Shown: positions 9,149 through 18,638, counted from the first letter of the stretch. The stretch: 64,000 bases of DNA from Candidatus Sulfopaludibacter sp. SbA3 (GCA_945865815.1 CAMBFR010000008.1:1-64000), one strand, 5' to 3'. Program-made: numbers and translations. The notes: a model not told the origin generated them from the sequence alone.

Positions 9149-11206
9149 ATGAATTTTCTGGATCTCATCTGGCTGATACCGCTGTTTCCTGTCGTTGGCT
9201 TCCTGGTCAATGGCCTCATCGGAAAGCGCCTTCCGAAGTCTGTCGTTGGCATCATTGGCGCCGGCGCAGTTCTTGTATCTTTCATCTTTTCGGCCGGCGC
9301 GGTATTGCAGCTGGCCCAGCTTCCGGCCGAGGAGCGGTCACACACCGTCAGGTTGTACCAGTGGTTCGATGCAGGCGCGGCCCAAACGCTTGGCGGGCAA
9401 ATGGCTCGTTTCCAGGTCGACTTTGGATTCCTGCTGGACCCCTTGTCGTCCGTGATGATCCTCGTCGTCACCGGTATCGGATTCCTGATCCATGTGTATT
9501 CCACCGGCTACATGCATGAAGAAGACGGTTTCTACCGGTTCTTTGCGTACCTGAACCTCTTCATGTTTTCGATGCTCACGCTCGTTCTGGGAAGCAACTA
9601 TCTGATGATGTTCATCGGATGGGAAGGTGTCGGCCTGTGCTCCTATCTGCTCATCGGATACTACTTCCACAAGAAGAGCGCGGGCGACGCGGCAAAGAAG
9701 GCTTTCGTTGTCAATCGCGTGGGCGACTGGGGTCTCTCGATCGGCATCATGCTGATTTTTGTCTCGTTCGGCACGATCGAATTTACGGCTGTCGGAGAAG
9801 CCGTCCGCGAAGGACTGGCTGCCGGCAGCTTTAGCGTCAGCGATCCGCTGTTCATCGGAATAGCCCTGGCTCTGTTTGTCGGCGCCACAGGCAAGTCGGC
9901 TCAGCTTCCTCTGTATGTCTGGTTGCCGGACGCCATGGAAGGGCCGACGCCGGTCAGTGCGCTTATCCACGCCGCGACGATGGTTACGGCCGGCGTTTAT
10001 ATGGTCGCGCGGAGCAACTTCATTTTCCAGATGGCGCCCGAGGCGATGGCCGTGGTCGCGGTGATTGGCGCCCTGACTGCGCTCTTTGCGGCTTCGATCG
10101 GTCTTGTCCAGAACGACATCAAGCGCGTGCTGGCCTATTCGACCGTCAGCCAGCTCGGATACATGTTCCTGGCCCTTGGCGTTGGCGCGTTTGCAGCCGG
10201 CGTCTTCCATCTCATGACGCACGCATTTTTCAAGGCGCTGTTGTTTCTTGGATCGGGAAGTGTGATCCATGCGATGCATCACGAGCAGGACATGCGCAAG
10301 ATGGGCGCGCTGAAGAACAAGATTCCGATAACGTTCAAGACGATGGCAATCGGAACGCTGGCCATCGCAGGAATTCCGGGGCTTGCGGGTTTCTTCTCGA
10401 AGGACGAGATTCTCTGGAAAGCGTTTTCAAACCCGCAGGGGCACGTGATCCTGTGGCTGCTCGGTGTGGTGGTCGCCGGAATGACGGCCTTCTACATGTT
10501 CCGGCTGTTGTTCATGACGTTTTATGGCGAGTCGCGTGTGGATCATCACGTGGAGCACCACATTCATGAATCCCCAAAGTCCATGACGATTCCGCTGATG
10601 GTTCTGGCAGCGGGCTCGGTCGTTTCCGGCTACCTGGGCATTCCGCTGTGGCTGGGAGGCACGAACGCTTTCGAACACTGGCTGGAGCCCGTATTCGAGC
10701 CGTTGCCTATAACGCAGGCTGCAATCGTCGAGCATAGCCATGCTTTCGAGGCGGGAATGGCTGCATTGTCCGTGATGGTGGCGCTGGCCGGAATCTATCT
10801 GGCCTACCGAAAGTACTACAAGACAAGTTACCGTGCGGAAACGGAAGTTGCTTCGTATGGCGCGGCGTACCCGGTGTTGCAGAACAAGTACTACGTGGAT
10901 GAGCTTTACGATGGGCTTTTCGTCAACCGGGTTAAGGACGCGGGCGTCGGGCTCTGGAAATTCGACGCGAAACTGGTCGATGGCGCCGTCAACGGCTCTG
11001 CGTCGCTTACGGTAACCGGCGCGAACGGATCGAACTGGTGGGACCGCTGGATCGTCGATGGGATTGTCCGGTTTATCGGCGGCTTCATCAAGACCGCGAG
11101 CTGGCCCATCCGCTTGATTGAGACCGGATACACGCAGAACTACGCGCTTGTGATGGTTCTTGGCGTCTTGATTATCATTGGCTACGCCCTGTGGGGCGGC
11201 CAGTAA
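9149..11206 (+). CDS. nuoL: NADH-quinone oxidoreductase subunit L (cluster 1)
   Basis: [60 protein letters not shown]. Confidence 0.96.
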   Translation: MNFLDLIWLIPLFPVVGFLVNGLIGKRLPKSVVGIIGAGAVLVSFIFSAGAVLQLAQLPAEERSHTVRLYQWFDAGAAQTLGGQMARFQVDFGFLLDPLSSVMILVVTGIGFLIHVYSTGYMHEEDGFYRFFAYLNLFMFSMLTLVLGSNYLMMFIGWEGVGLCSYLLIGYYFHKKSAGDAAKKAFVVNRVGDWGLSIGIMLIFVSFGTIEFTAVGEAVREGLAAGSFSVSDPLFIGIALALFVGATGKSAQLPLYVWLPDAMEGPTPVSALIHAATMVTAGVYMVARSNFIFQMAPEAMAVVAVIGALTALFAASIGLVQNDIKRVLAYSTVSQLGYMFLALGVGAFAAGVFHLMTHAFFKALLFLGSGSVIHAMHHEQDMRKMGALKNKIPITFKTMAIGTLAIAGIPGLAGFFSKDEILWKAFSNPQGHVILWLLGVVVAGMTAFYMFRLLFMTFYGESRVDHHVEHHIHESPKSMTIPLMVLAAGSVVSGYLGIPLWLGGTNAFEHWLEPVFEPLPITQAAIVEHSHAFEAGMAALSVMVALAGIYLAYRKYYKTSYRAETEVASYGAAYPVLQNKYYVDELYDGLFVNRVKDAGVGLWKFDAKLVDGAVNGSASLTVTGANGSNWWDRWIVDGIVRFIGGFIKTASWPIRLIETGYTQNYALVMVLGVLIIIGYALWGGQ

Positions 11207-11227
11207 TTCGCAATTTGGAGTTTCTTA

Positions 11228-12829
11228 ATGGACTTCTTTCGTCAGCACATCCTGACCATCGTGGCATTCTGGCCGGTCGCAGGGGTGATCGTTCTCGTCT
11301 TTCTCAATAAAGAGAACAAGACCCTGATTCGCTGGTGGGCCAATTTTGTCGCCTTTGCGGGTTTTGTGATCTCCCTTCCGATATGGTTCTGGTTCGATTT
11401 TGAGAATTCCGACCAGATGCAGTTCATCCAGAAGGTGCCATGGATCCAGAACCTCGGTGTGGAGTACCACGTGGGCATCGACGGCATTTCGCTTCTGCTT
11501 GTCATGCTGACGACCTTGCTCGGGCCGCTTGCTCTTCTCTCCTCGTGGGATGCAATCGACAATCGGCTCAAAGAGTATTACGCGTTTCTGCTCATGTTGC
11601 AGACCGGCATGATCGGCGTGTTCATCTCGCTCGATTTCTTCCTCTTCTATGTTTTCTGGGAAGTCATGCTCGTGCCGATGTACTTCCTGATCGGCGTATG
11701 GGGCGGGTCACGGAAACTGTATGCCGCCATCAAGTTCTTCCTGTACACGCTATTCGGCTCGGTGCTGCTGCTTCTGGGAATTCTGGCACTGTACTTCGCC
11801 TACCCGGGCATGGCTGCCCAGCAGCCGTCGCTCGCGGCCGAATTCGGCACTGCACATACGTTCAACGTGCTGGCATTCCAGGCCATGGGTTCGTTCCTGC
11901 CGGCGGGTCTGCAATGGTGGATCTTCCTGGCGTTCTTCGTGGGTTTCGCGATCAAGGTTCCGATGTTCCCGTTCCATACGTGGTTGCCCGATGCTCACGT
12001 CGAGGCCCCGACCGCGGGCTCGGTGATTCTGGCCGGCGTTCTTCTGAAGATGGGGACATACGGATTCCTGCGGTTCAGCCTCCCGATGCTGCCGGAAGGC
12101 ACGAAGGCGTTTATCCCGCTCATGATTACGCTGTCGATTGTCGGTATCGTCTATGGCGCGCTGGTGGCGATGATGCAGCCGGATATGAAGAAGCTTGTGG
12201 CCTATTCCTCGGTGAGTCATATGGGATTCGTCACATTGGGAATGTTCGCCCTCAATCCGAACGGCTTGAACGGCAGCATCATTCAGCAGATCAACCACGG
12301 AATTTCCACGGGCGCGCTGTTCTTGATCGTCGGCATGATTTACGAGCGCCGGCACACGCGCGAAATTTCCCAGTTCGGTGGAATTTCACACGTCATGCCG
12401 GTGTTTGCAGTGGTTTTCCTGATCATGACGATGTCGTCGATCGGTCTGCCGCTGTTGAACGGGTTCATCGGTGAGTTCACGATTCTCATGGGCGCGCTTC
12501 AGGCGAACCTGTGGTACGCCATCGCTGCCGGTTCGGGCATCGTGCTTGGTGCGGCCTACATGCTTTGGCTTTATCAGCGGACGATGTTTGGCACGCTGGA
12601 CAACCCGGCCAATCAGAAGCTCCTCGACATGAATTTCCGCGAAATCGTGACGGTCGCGCCGCTCATCATCATGGCGTTCTGGATCGGTCTTTATCCGGCG
12701 CCGTTTTTCAAGGCTGTAGAGAAGCCGGTGAACAAGATCGTCCTGAAGGTGCGTCCCGACTTCTTCCAGGGAGCGCCGCAGCTTAATGCCGGACAGCCGG
12801 CCGTCCCTGCGCAAGGAGACGCCCGATAA
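11228..12829 (+). CDS. nuoM: NADH-quinone oxidoreductase subunit M (cluster 1)
   Basis: FWEVMLVPMYFLIGVWGG, FPFHTWLPDAHVEAPTAGSVILAGVLLKMG. Confidence 0.96.
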   Translation: MDFFRQHILTIVAFWPVAGVIVLVFLNKENKTLIRWWANFVAFAGFVISLPIWFWFDFENSDQMQFIQKVPWIQNLGVEYHVGIDGISLLLVMLTTLLGPLALLSSWDAIDNRLKEYYAFLLMLQTGMIGVFISLDFFLFYVFWEVMLVPMYFLIGVWGGSRKLYAAIKFFLYTLFGSVLLLLGILALYFAYPGMAAQQPSLAAEFGTAHTFNVLAFQAMGSFLPAGLQWWIFLAFFVGFAIKVPMFPFHTWLPDAHVEAPTAGSVILAGVLLKMGTYGFLRFSLPMLPEGTKAFIPLMITLSIVGIVYGALVAMMQPDMKKLVAYSSVSHMGFVTLGMFALNPNGLNGSIIQQINHGISTGALFLIVGMIYERRHTREISQFGGISHVMPVFAVVFLIMTMSSIGLPLLNGFIGEFTILMGALQANLWYAIAAGSGIVLGAAYMLWLYQRTMFGTLDNPANQKLLDMNFREIVTVAPLIIMAFWIGLYPAPFFKAVEKPVNKIVLKVRPDFFQGAPQLNAGQPAVPAQGDAR

Positions 12830-14277
12830 TGGATCAGTTCTTTCAGATTCAGGACATCGGCGCGATTGCGCCGGAGCTCGAGATGGCCATCTTTGGAATG
12901 ATCCTGCTGGTCGCTGATCTGCTGATTGAGCAAAAAAGAAAGCTTGGCTGGATCGCGCTCGTCGGGATCGGGTGTTCGGCATCGTTTCTGGTGCTGCAGC
13001 GCCTTCGCGACGTGGACGTTTCCGCCTACGGCGGCATGCTCGTTGTCGACCCGTTTTCCGCATTCTTCAAGTTCATTTTCCTGCTGGGCGCCGCGCTGTC
13101 GATCGCCATTTCCCTGAAATACCTCGATATCGAGCGCGAGAACCACGGTGAGTACTACGCTCTCATATTGTTTGCCACGATGGGCATGATGTTCATGGCC
13201 AGCGCAGTCGACCTGGTGACGCTCTACATCGGCCTTGAAACGATGGCGATTGCGACATACGTGCTGGTCGGCTTTTTGCGGAACAATCAGCGTTCGAACG
13301 AAGCGTCAATAAAATATTTCCTGCTCGGGGCGTTCTCGTCGGGAATCCTGCTGTACGGCATGTCGCTGCTGTACGGGATATCGGGATCGACGAAGTTTGT
13401 CGAAATTGCCGAAGCGCTTTCCCGCCGCCCATTGACAGATCCGATCTCGCTTATGGCGATGATCACCCTCCTTGCCGGCATGTTCTTCAAGATTGCCGCC
13501 GTTCCGTTCCACCAGTGGACACCCGATGCATATGAAGGTGCGCCAACGTCGATCACGGCATATATGTCCGTAGCCGTAAAGGCGGCATCGTTTGCCATGA
13601 TGGTGCGCGTTTTCATGGTCGCGATTTATCCACTTCGTCCCGAATGGGTTCCGATCATGTCCGTCGTCTGCGTTCTGACGATGACGCTGGGAAATATCGC
13701 GGCAATTACTCAGTCCAATATCAAGCGTCTGCTCGCCTATTCGTCGATCTCGCACGCGGGCTACATTCTTCTTGGCCTGATAGCGGGCAACGAAACAGGG
13801 CTTGTTGCCATACCGATGTATCTTCTGATCTACACCTTTACGAATATCGGCGTCTGGGCCGTGGTGGTGGCGCTGCGCCGGAAGGACGTGATCGGCGAAC
13901 ACGTCGACGACATGAGCGGCCTGTTCTTCAAGCATCCGGTTTCGGCAATTTTGATGCTGATCTTCTTGCTTTCCCTGGCCGGCATCCCGCCCACCGCGGG
14001 CTTCATAGCGAAATACTTTCTCTTTGCGGCCGCCATTGAAACAGGTCACAACGTGCTTGCGGTGATCGCCGTGCTGAATGCCGCGATCTCGATCTATTTT
14101 TACTTCCGCATCGTTGTTGCGATGTTCATGCGCGAGGCAACAGAGAAGACGGGGCTGGTCTATTCACCAGGAGTCTTGACTGCCCTGGGCGTGGCTATTC
14201 TGTTCACAATCTTCATTGGAATTTATCCCGACCCGCTTATCACGATGGCTCGGCAAGCTGTCGTCATGGCTTTTTAG
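12829..14277 (+). CDS. nuoN: NADH-quinone oxidoreductase subunit N (cluster 1)
   Basis: YIGLETMAIATYVLVGF, KYFLLGAFSSGILLYG, PFHQWTPDAYEGAPTSITAYM. Confidence 0.95.
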   Translation: MDQFFQIQDIGAIAPELEMAIFGMILLVADLLIEQKRKLGWIALVGIGCSASFLVLQRLRDVDVSAYGGMLVVDPFSAFFKFIFLLGAALSIAISLKYLDIERENHGEYYALILFATMGMMFMASAVDLVTLYIGLETMAIATYVLVGFLRNNQRSNEASIKYFLLGAFSSGILLYGMSLLYGISGSTKFVEIAEALSRRPLTDPISLMAMITLLAGMFFKIAAVPFHQWTPDAYEGAPTSITAYMSVAVKAASFAMMVRVFMVAIYPLRPEWVPIMSVVCVLTMTLGNIAAITQSNIKRLLAYSSISHAGYILLGLIAGNETGLVAIPMYLLIYTFTNIGVWAVVVALRRKDVIGEHVDDMSGLFFKHPVSAILMLIFLLSLAGIPPTAGFIAKYFLFAAAIETGHNVLAVIAVLNAAISIYFYFRIVVAMFMREATEKTGLVYSPGVLTALGVAILFTIFIGIYPDPLITMARQAVVMAF

Positions 14278-14299
14278 TCCAACAAGAAAGGGCTGCACC

Positions 14300-15295
14300 A
14301 TGAGAATGTTTGTGTTTCTGCTTACGTTGATGCTTACGTCGTGTGCCGCGGACCAGCCGCCGGCCCCCGAGGTCCCCGCCGGGCCTGCGTTACTTGCCGA
14401 TCTTGGCAAGCAACTGTTTTTTGATAAACGCCTTTCCGGCGCAGGGCAGATGTCGTGCGAGACGTGCCATTTGCCCGAGAAAGGCTGGACCGACGGCCTG
14501 GCCTTGTCGACGAGGGCCGATGGAACCGTGAATACACGCCATACTCCGACGCTCTACAACGTGTCGGTCTACCAGCAGTACTACTGGGATGGCCGTGCAG
14601 CGACGCTCGAGGCCCAGATCCTGGCAGCCTGGAGAGGTCAGATGGGCGGCAATCCGGAAATGGCGGCTGCCGCTCTCGATGCGATTCCACTGTACAAGGC
14701 AAGCTTTGAAAGGCTGGCTGGCGGCCCGCCGTCGCAGGAACGCATCGTGAATGCCCTGGCCGCTTTCGTTCGAACCCTCGAATCGAAAGATTCACCGTGG
14801 GATCGCTACGAGGCGAATGATCGGACGGCCGTGTCCGCGGATGCCATTGCCGGCTTCGATATCTACAGCACGAAGGGACAGTGCACGCTGTGCCACCTCC
14901 CTCCGAACCAGACGGATGCGATGTTCCACAACGTCGGAATCGGGTTCGATAAACCCATGCCCGATCAGGGCCGCGGGGGTTTCCTGACAACCCAGTTAAC
15001 CCAGCAGAACGGCGGGACGCCGGAACAGCAGGCGGAAGCAAAAGCGATGGCGGGCGCGTTCAAAACGCCGACGCTGCGAAGCATTACGGAAACCGCGCCT
15101 TACTTCCACGACGGCCGTTCAGCGACCCTGGAGGAGGCTGTGGACCTGGTGTTGGCGGGAGGAATCCGGAATCCCAATCTGGATGCAAAGCTGAAGCCTG
15201 CCACGCTGACTCCGGAAGAGCGAGGCCAGTTGCTCGCATTCCTGCGCGCGCTCACTCCTGCCGCGCAGCCGTTCGAGCGCCCCACGCTGCCGTAA
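14300..15295 (+). CDS. di-heme cytochrome c peroxidase / MauG-family lipoprotein
   Basis: lipobox-like LMLTSCA, two CxxCH motifs (CETCH, CTLCH), APYFHDGRSATLEEAV; 22-nt gap after nuoN. Confidence 0.88.
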   Translation: MRMFVFLLTLMLTSCAADQPPAPEVPAGPALLADLGKQLFFDKRLSGAGQMSCETCHLPEKGWTDGLALSTRADGTVNTRHTPTLYNVSVYQQYYWDGRAATLEAQILAAWRGQMGGNPEMAAAALDAIPLYKASFERLAGGPPSQERIVNALAAFVRTLESKDSPWDRYEANDRTAVSADAIAGFDIYSTKGQCTLCHLPPNQTDAMFHNVGIGFDKPMPDQGRGGFLTTQLTQQNGGTPEQQAEAKAMAGAFKTPTLRSITETAPYFHDGRSATLEEAVDLVLAGGIRNPNLDAKLKPATLTPEERGQLLAFLRALTPAAQPFERPTLP

Positions 15296-15346
15296 GGTTC
15301 GCTGTGGGCGCGGGGCTTCAGCCCTGTGCCCACAGGTAGACTCCAC

Positions 15347-15385
15347 AAAAAGAAGGGGGGAGCGTTACGCTCCCCCCTTCTTTTT
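15347..15385. terminator. bidirectional intrinsic terminator
   Basis: perfect 18-bp stem AAAAAGAAGGGGGGAGCG / CGCTCCCCCCTTCTTTTT with 3-nt loop TTA, between convergent genes. Confidence 0.9.
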
Positions 15386-15406
15386 TGATCCTTCTGCCGG
15401 CTTCGT

Positions 15407-16000
15407 CTACGTCGAACTCTTCACTTCCGAGAACCGGATGGCGTTGATCGTCCGGGCGCCGACCTTGTACCTTACGAAGCGAAAACCCTTGGTGTCGTAG
15501 GAATACTCGGTGGACATGTCATCGGCGTTCTCTTCCATGGCTTCTTCCATGCCGAACGCGTCCCGCATTGCCGCTTCGCTGCCGTTTGTAAGGGCGCGCG
15601 CGATTTTTGCGTCTTTGACGCCGGTGAGAAACTGCGTAACCTCAATCTTCCGGGCCTTTCCCGTAAGCTTGAACGTGTAGATCACGATGCCGCCGCCTTT
15701 GTAGGCGGTGATGTAATCATCAGCGCCAGTGCGGGTATTGGTGAGTTCGCCAAGGCTCTTTTCGACATTGCGCGTAACGTCTCCCAGTTTGATGCCGAGC
15801 ACGGTGATGTTCCGGCTCGTCCATTCCGGCTGGGTGGTGATATCGTCCTTGGTGAGTTCATACATCGTAACCTGTTCGACAGGCGCTGGAGGCGGCGGTG
15901 CAGCCTCGGGAGTGGGAGCTGGCTCCGGCGGGGCGCCGCAACCGGCCAGGCCAAAAATCAGCATGCTGACAAGAGCAAGCATTCGTACCCTGTGTGACAT
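15407..16000 (-). CDS. Pro-rich hypothetical lipoprotein
   Basis: signal + lipobox (LIFGLAGCGAPP), 197 aa. Confidence 0.7.
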   Translation of the reverse strand: MSHRVRMLALVSMLIFGLAGCGAPPEPAPTPEAAPPPPAPVEQVTMYELTKDDITTQPEWTSRNITVLGIKLGDVTRNVEKSLGELTNTRTGADDYITAYKGGGIVIYTFKLTGKARKIEVTQFLTGVKDAKIARALTNGSEAAMRDAFGMEEAMEENADDMSTEYSYDTKGFRFVRYKVGARTINAIRFSEVKSST

Positions 16001-16094
16001 CGAGGTCCTCCTAGTCGATCTTACTTACGCGGGAACGAAGCCCGCGGCTACATATCGGTCAGAATTAAACTGGATTGAGTAGAGCAATAGAGTT

Positions 16095-16125
16095 TTGAAA
16101 CCGCGTAATTCGGGCAAATTATATA
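16095..16125 (+). promoter_or_regulatory. possible sigma70-like promoter for atp F0 cluster
   Basis: TTGAAA - 18 nt - TTATAT about 20 nt before ATG 16141; AT-rich island in GC-rich context. Confidence 0.3.
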
Positions 16126-16140
16126 CCATCCGAAAAGTGC

Positions 16141-16374
16141 ATGAATAGTGGAAAAGACGACAAACGCCAATCATTTCAGCAGTTGGGCCTGTTAAGCGCC
16201 GGACTGTTGTTTCCCGTCTCCATTGTCATCGGTTATGGCATGGGCTATTTCCTCGACAGGTGGCTCGGTACGTCGTTCCTTAAGATCATTTTCCTGCTGT
16301 TCGGGATTGCCGCTGGTTTTGTGAGTTTTTTTCGAACCATTTCGCAGATCGGGAAGGACCAAGACTCGAAATGA
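16141..16374 (+). CDS. AtpZ/AtpI-family small membrane protein
   Basis: two TM helices, GYGMGYFLDRWLGTSF motif, first gene of atp cluster. Confidence 0.75.
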   Translation: MNSGKDDKRQSFQQLGLLSAGLLFPVSIVIGYGMGYFLDRWLGTSFLKIIFLLFGIAAGFVSFFRTISQIGKDQDSK

Positions 16375-16781
16375 CGACTGACGCGTGGTTCGATGGTCTC
16401 GACCGGAGGCTCGACCGCTCCAGCCTCATCCTGACTGTGGCCGCGATTCCAGCCGCTCTCTACTTCTATTCGCTACAGGCCGCGCTCAGCATTGGGATTG
16501 GTGCAGGCCTGTCCTACGTCAATTTCCACTGGCTGAAACAGGGAGTCGACTTTCTCATTCTGAAGGGAGCACAGGGCGGAGGCGGACGCAGCGTATTGTT
16601 TCGCTTTGTTGCCCGCTACGGTTTGATAGCGTTGTTTCTGTATGTTACGATTCGTAGTTCGTTGCTGCAGTTGGTTTTCGTCTTTGTCGGTCTGCTCGTA
16701 TACGTAGCCGCAATTCTTATCGAATGCGTTTCTGAGGTCTGTCGAGTCTTAATCGGGGATTATCGGAATGGAAGAACATGA
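16371..16781 (+). CDS. atpI: ATP synthase subunit I (AtpI-like)
   Basis: multi-TM 136-aa protein overlapping upstream and downstream atp genes. Confidence 0.65.
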   Translation: MTTDAWFDGLDRRLDRSSLILTVAAIPAALYFYSLQAALSIGIGAGLSYVNFHWLKQGVDFLILKGAQGGGGRSVLFRFVARYGLIALFLYVTIRSSLLQLVFVFVGLLVYVAAILIECVSEVCRVLIGDYRNGRT

Positions 16782-17457
16782 ATCAGGATTAGTGACGTGG
16801 CTGAACGCCGTCCTGCCCGGCCCAACAATCCCGGCACACGTCGTCATGGAGACCGTCGTTCTGCTGGCGATCATCGTCATATTCAGCATTTTGCGTACCC
16901 GGCTCTCGGTCGAAGCGCCGGGCAAAATCCAGCAGGCTTTTGAGCTCTTTGTGGAATTTCTAAAGGAACAGCTCGAGGCCAACATCGGTCACGACGGCCA
17001 CAAATACCTTAATATCATCGGAACTTTCGCCATCTTTATCGTCTTTGCGAATCTGCTTGGCCTCATTCCCGGATTCATTTCACCTACAAGCAATGTGAAC
17101 GTGCCGGCAGGCTGCGCCATCGTGGTGTTTCTGTACTATCAGTACCAGGGAATGAAGAAGCAGGGTGTCTTCAAGTACCTGAAGCACTTCATGGGACCTG
17201 TGCCGTTGCTGGCGCCGTTGATGATCCCGATCGAGGTCATCGGACACGTCGCGCGGCCCGCCACGCTGACGATCCGGCTTTTTGCCAACATCATGGCCGA
17301 AGAACTCGTGATCACGATTTTCTTTGGAATCGTGCCGCTGCTCGTACCGTTGCCGTTTATGGCATTCGCGATCTTTGGCGGACTGCTTCAGGCATTTATT
17401 TTCTGTACGCTGACGATGGTTTACCTCGGCGGCGCTGTCGCTACCGAGGAACACTAA
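16768..17457 (+). CDS. atpB: F0F1 ATP synthase subunit a
   Basis: FANLLGLIPGF, ARPATLTIRLFANIMAEELVI, LLQAFIFCTLTMVYL. Confidence 0.95.
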   Translation: MEEHESGLVTWLNAVLPGPTIPAHVVMETVVLLAIIVIFSILRTRLSVEAPGKIQQAFELFVEFLKEQLEANIGHDGHKYLNIIGTFAIFIVFANLLGLIPGFISPTSNVNVPAGCAIVVFLYYQYQGMKKQGVFKYLKHFMGPVPLLAPLMIPIEVIGHVARPATLTIRLFANIMAEELVITIFFGIVPLLVPLPFMAFAIFGGLLQAFIFCTLTMVYLGGAVATEEH

Positions 17458-17536
17458 CCGCTGCATGCGTGAGGCCGGCTGTAAGGGGTTGCCGGCAACC
17501 ACCTCCGTGCGGCATTCATTTCATAGGAGAGTAACC

Positions 17537-17848
17537 GTGAGAAAACTGCATTTCGCTTTGTTGATGACGTTTGTCATTCTGATGTTCACCACGCCCGTAT
17601 TCGCCCAGGCTGAGGGCGGGGGAATGGTCCACGCCGACTGGGTCGTGATCAGCGCCGGCTTCGCGATGGCGATCGCTTCGTCCGTCTGCGGTCTGGCGCA
17701 GGGCAAGGCCATCTCCGCCGCCTGCGAAGGCCTGGCCCGCAATCCCGGCGCCGCCCCGGCAATCCGCTTCGCGCTTCTGCTCGGCCTGGCGCTGATCGAA
17801 TCCCTCGCCATCTACACACTGGTTGTCATCTTTGTGAAGGTCGCGTAA
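17537..17848 (+). CDS. atpE: F0F1 ATP synthase subunit c with signal-peptide-like N-terminus
   Basis: GLARNPGA polar loop and LALIESLAIYTLVV carboxylate helix; GTG start at 17537. Confidence 0.92.
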   Translation: MRKLHFALLMTFVILMFTTPVFAQAEGGGMVHADWVVISAGFAMAIASSVCGLAQGKAISAACEGLARNPGAAPAIRFALLLGLALIESLAIYTLVVIFVKVA

Positions 17849-17865
17849 GAGAAGGTCGCGTAAGA
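17836..17865. repeat. 15-bp tandem duplication (GAAGGTCGCGTAAGA x2) over the atpE stop codon
   Basis: read directly. Confidence 0.9.
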
Positions 17866-17875
17866 GATTGTGGGG

Positions 17876-17931
17876 AATTGTGGGGACAGACTCCGAATTC
17901 CAGAAAGAATTCGGAGTCTGTCCCCACAATT
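17876..17931. repeat. 25-bp perfect inverted repeat (hairpin), 6-nt loop
   Basis: AATTGTGGGGACAGACTCCGAATTC / GAATTCGGAGTCTGTCCCCACAATT, loop CAGAAA. Confidence 0.95.
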
Positions 17932-18006
17932 CTTCGGCGCAAGCGATACACCGTGCTTCACAGGCCATTGGTGCTAAAGCTAAAGTAACCCTAGTTAGCA
18001 CATGTC

Positions 18007-18072
18007 GCCGAACAATGGCATGGAGCCGACGGCGCAGAAAACGCGCCGCAGCTCATACCCAGGCTGTTATGC
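18007..18072. repeat. attC-like imperfect palindrome
   Basis: GCCGAACAATGGCATGGAGCCGACGGCGC ... GCGCCGCAGCTCATACCCAGGCTGTTATGC; resembles integron attC layout (R''/L''/L'/R'). Confidence 0.45.
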
Positions 18073-18100
18073 CGATGAGAGGCATCTCGGTACAGCGTAG

Positions 18101-18374
<274 letters not shown>

Positions 18375-18388
<14 letters not shown>

Positions 18389-18638
18389 AACCAAAACCGG
18401 CACGCGGGGCGACGAAGACACGATGCGTGCAGAATATGATTTCTCTAAGGCAGTCCGCGGTGTCACCGCCGCTCGATATGCTGAAGGAACCAATGTGGTG
18501 TTGCTGGATCCCGATGTCGCAGAGCTCTTTCCAAATGCTCGCGCCGTCAACGAGGCACTGCGGACTTTCGCGCGTCTCACCAAGCCGGTTTCTCGGACCC
18601 GGGTCCGCAAAACAGCGAACGGTATAACCCGCCGATAA
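18375..18638 (+). CDS. brnA: BrnA-like antitoxin
   Basis: MRAEYDFSKAVRGVTAARYAEGTNVVLLDPDVAELFPNARAVNEALR; overlaps end of BrnT frame. Confidence 0.75.

Noticed and set aside
11440-12474. 344-aa + strand ORF within nuoM
   Set aside because: Alternate frame of nuoM, Arg/His-rich and without known domains.
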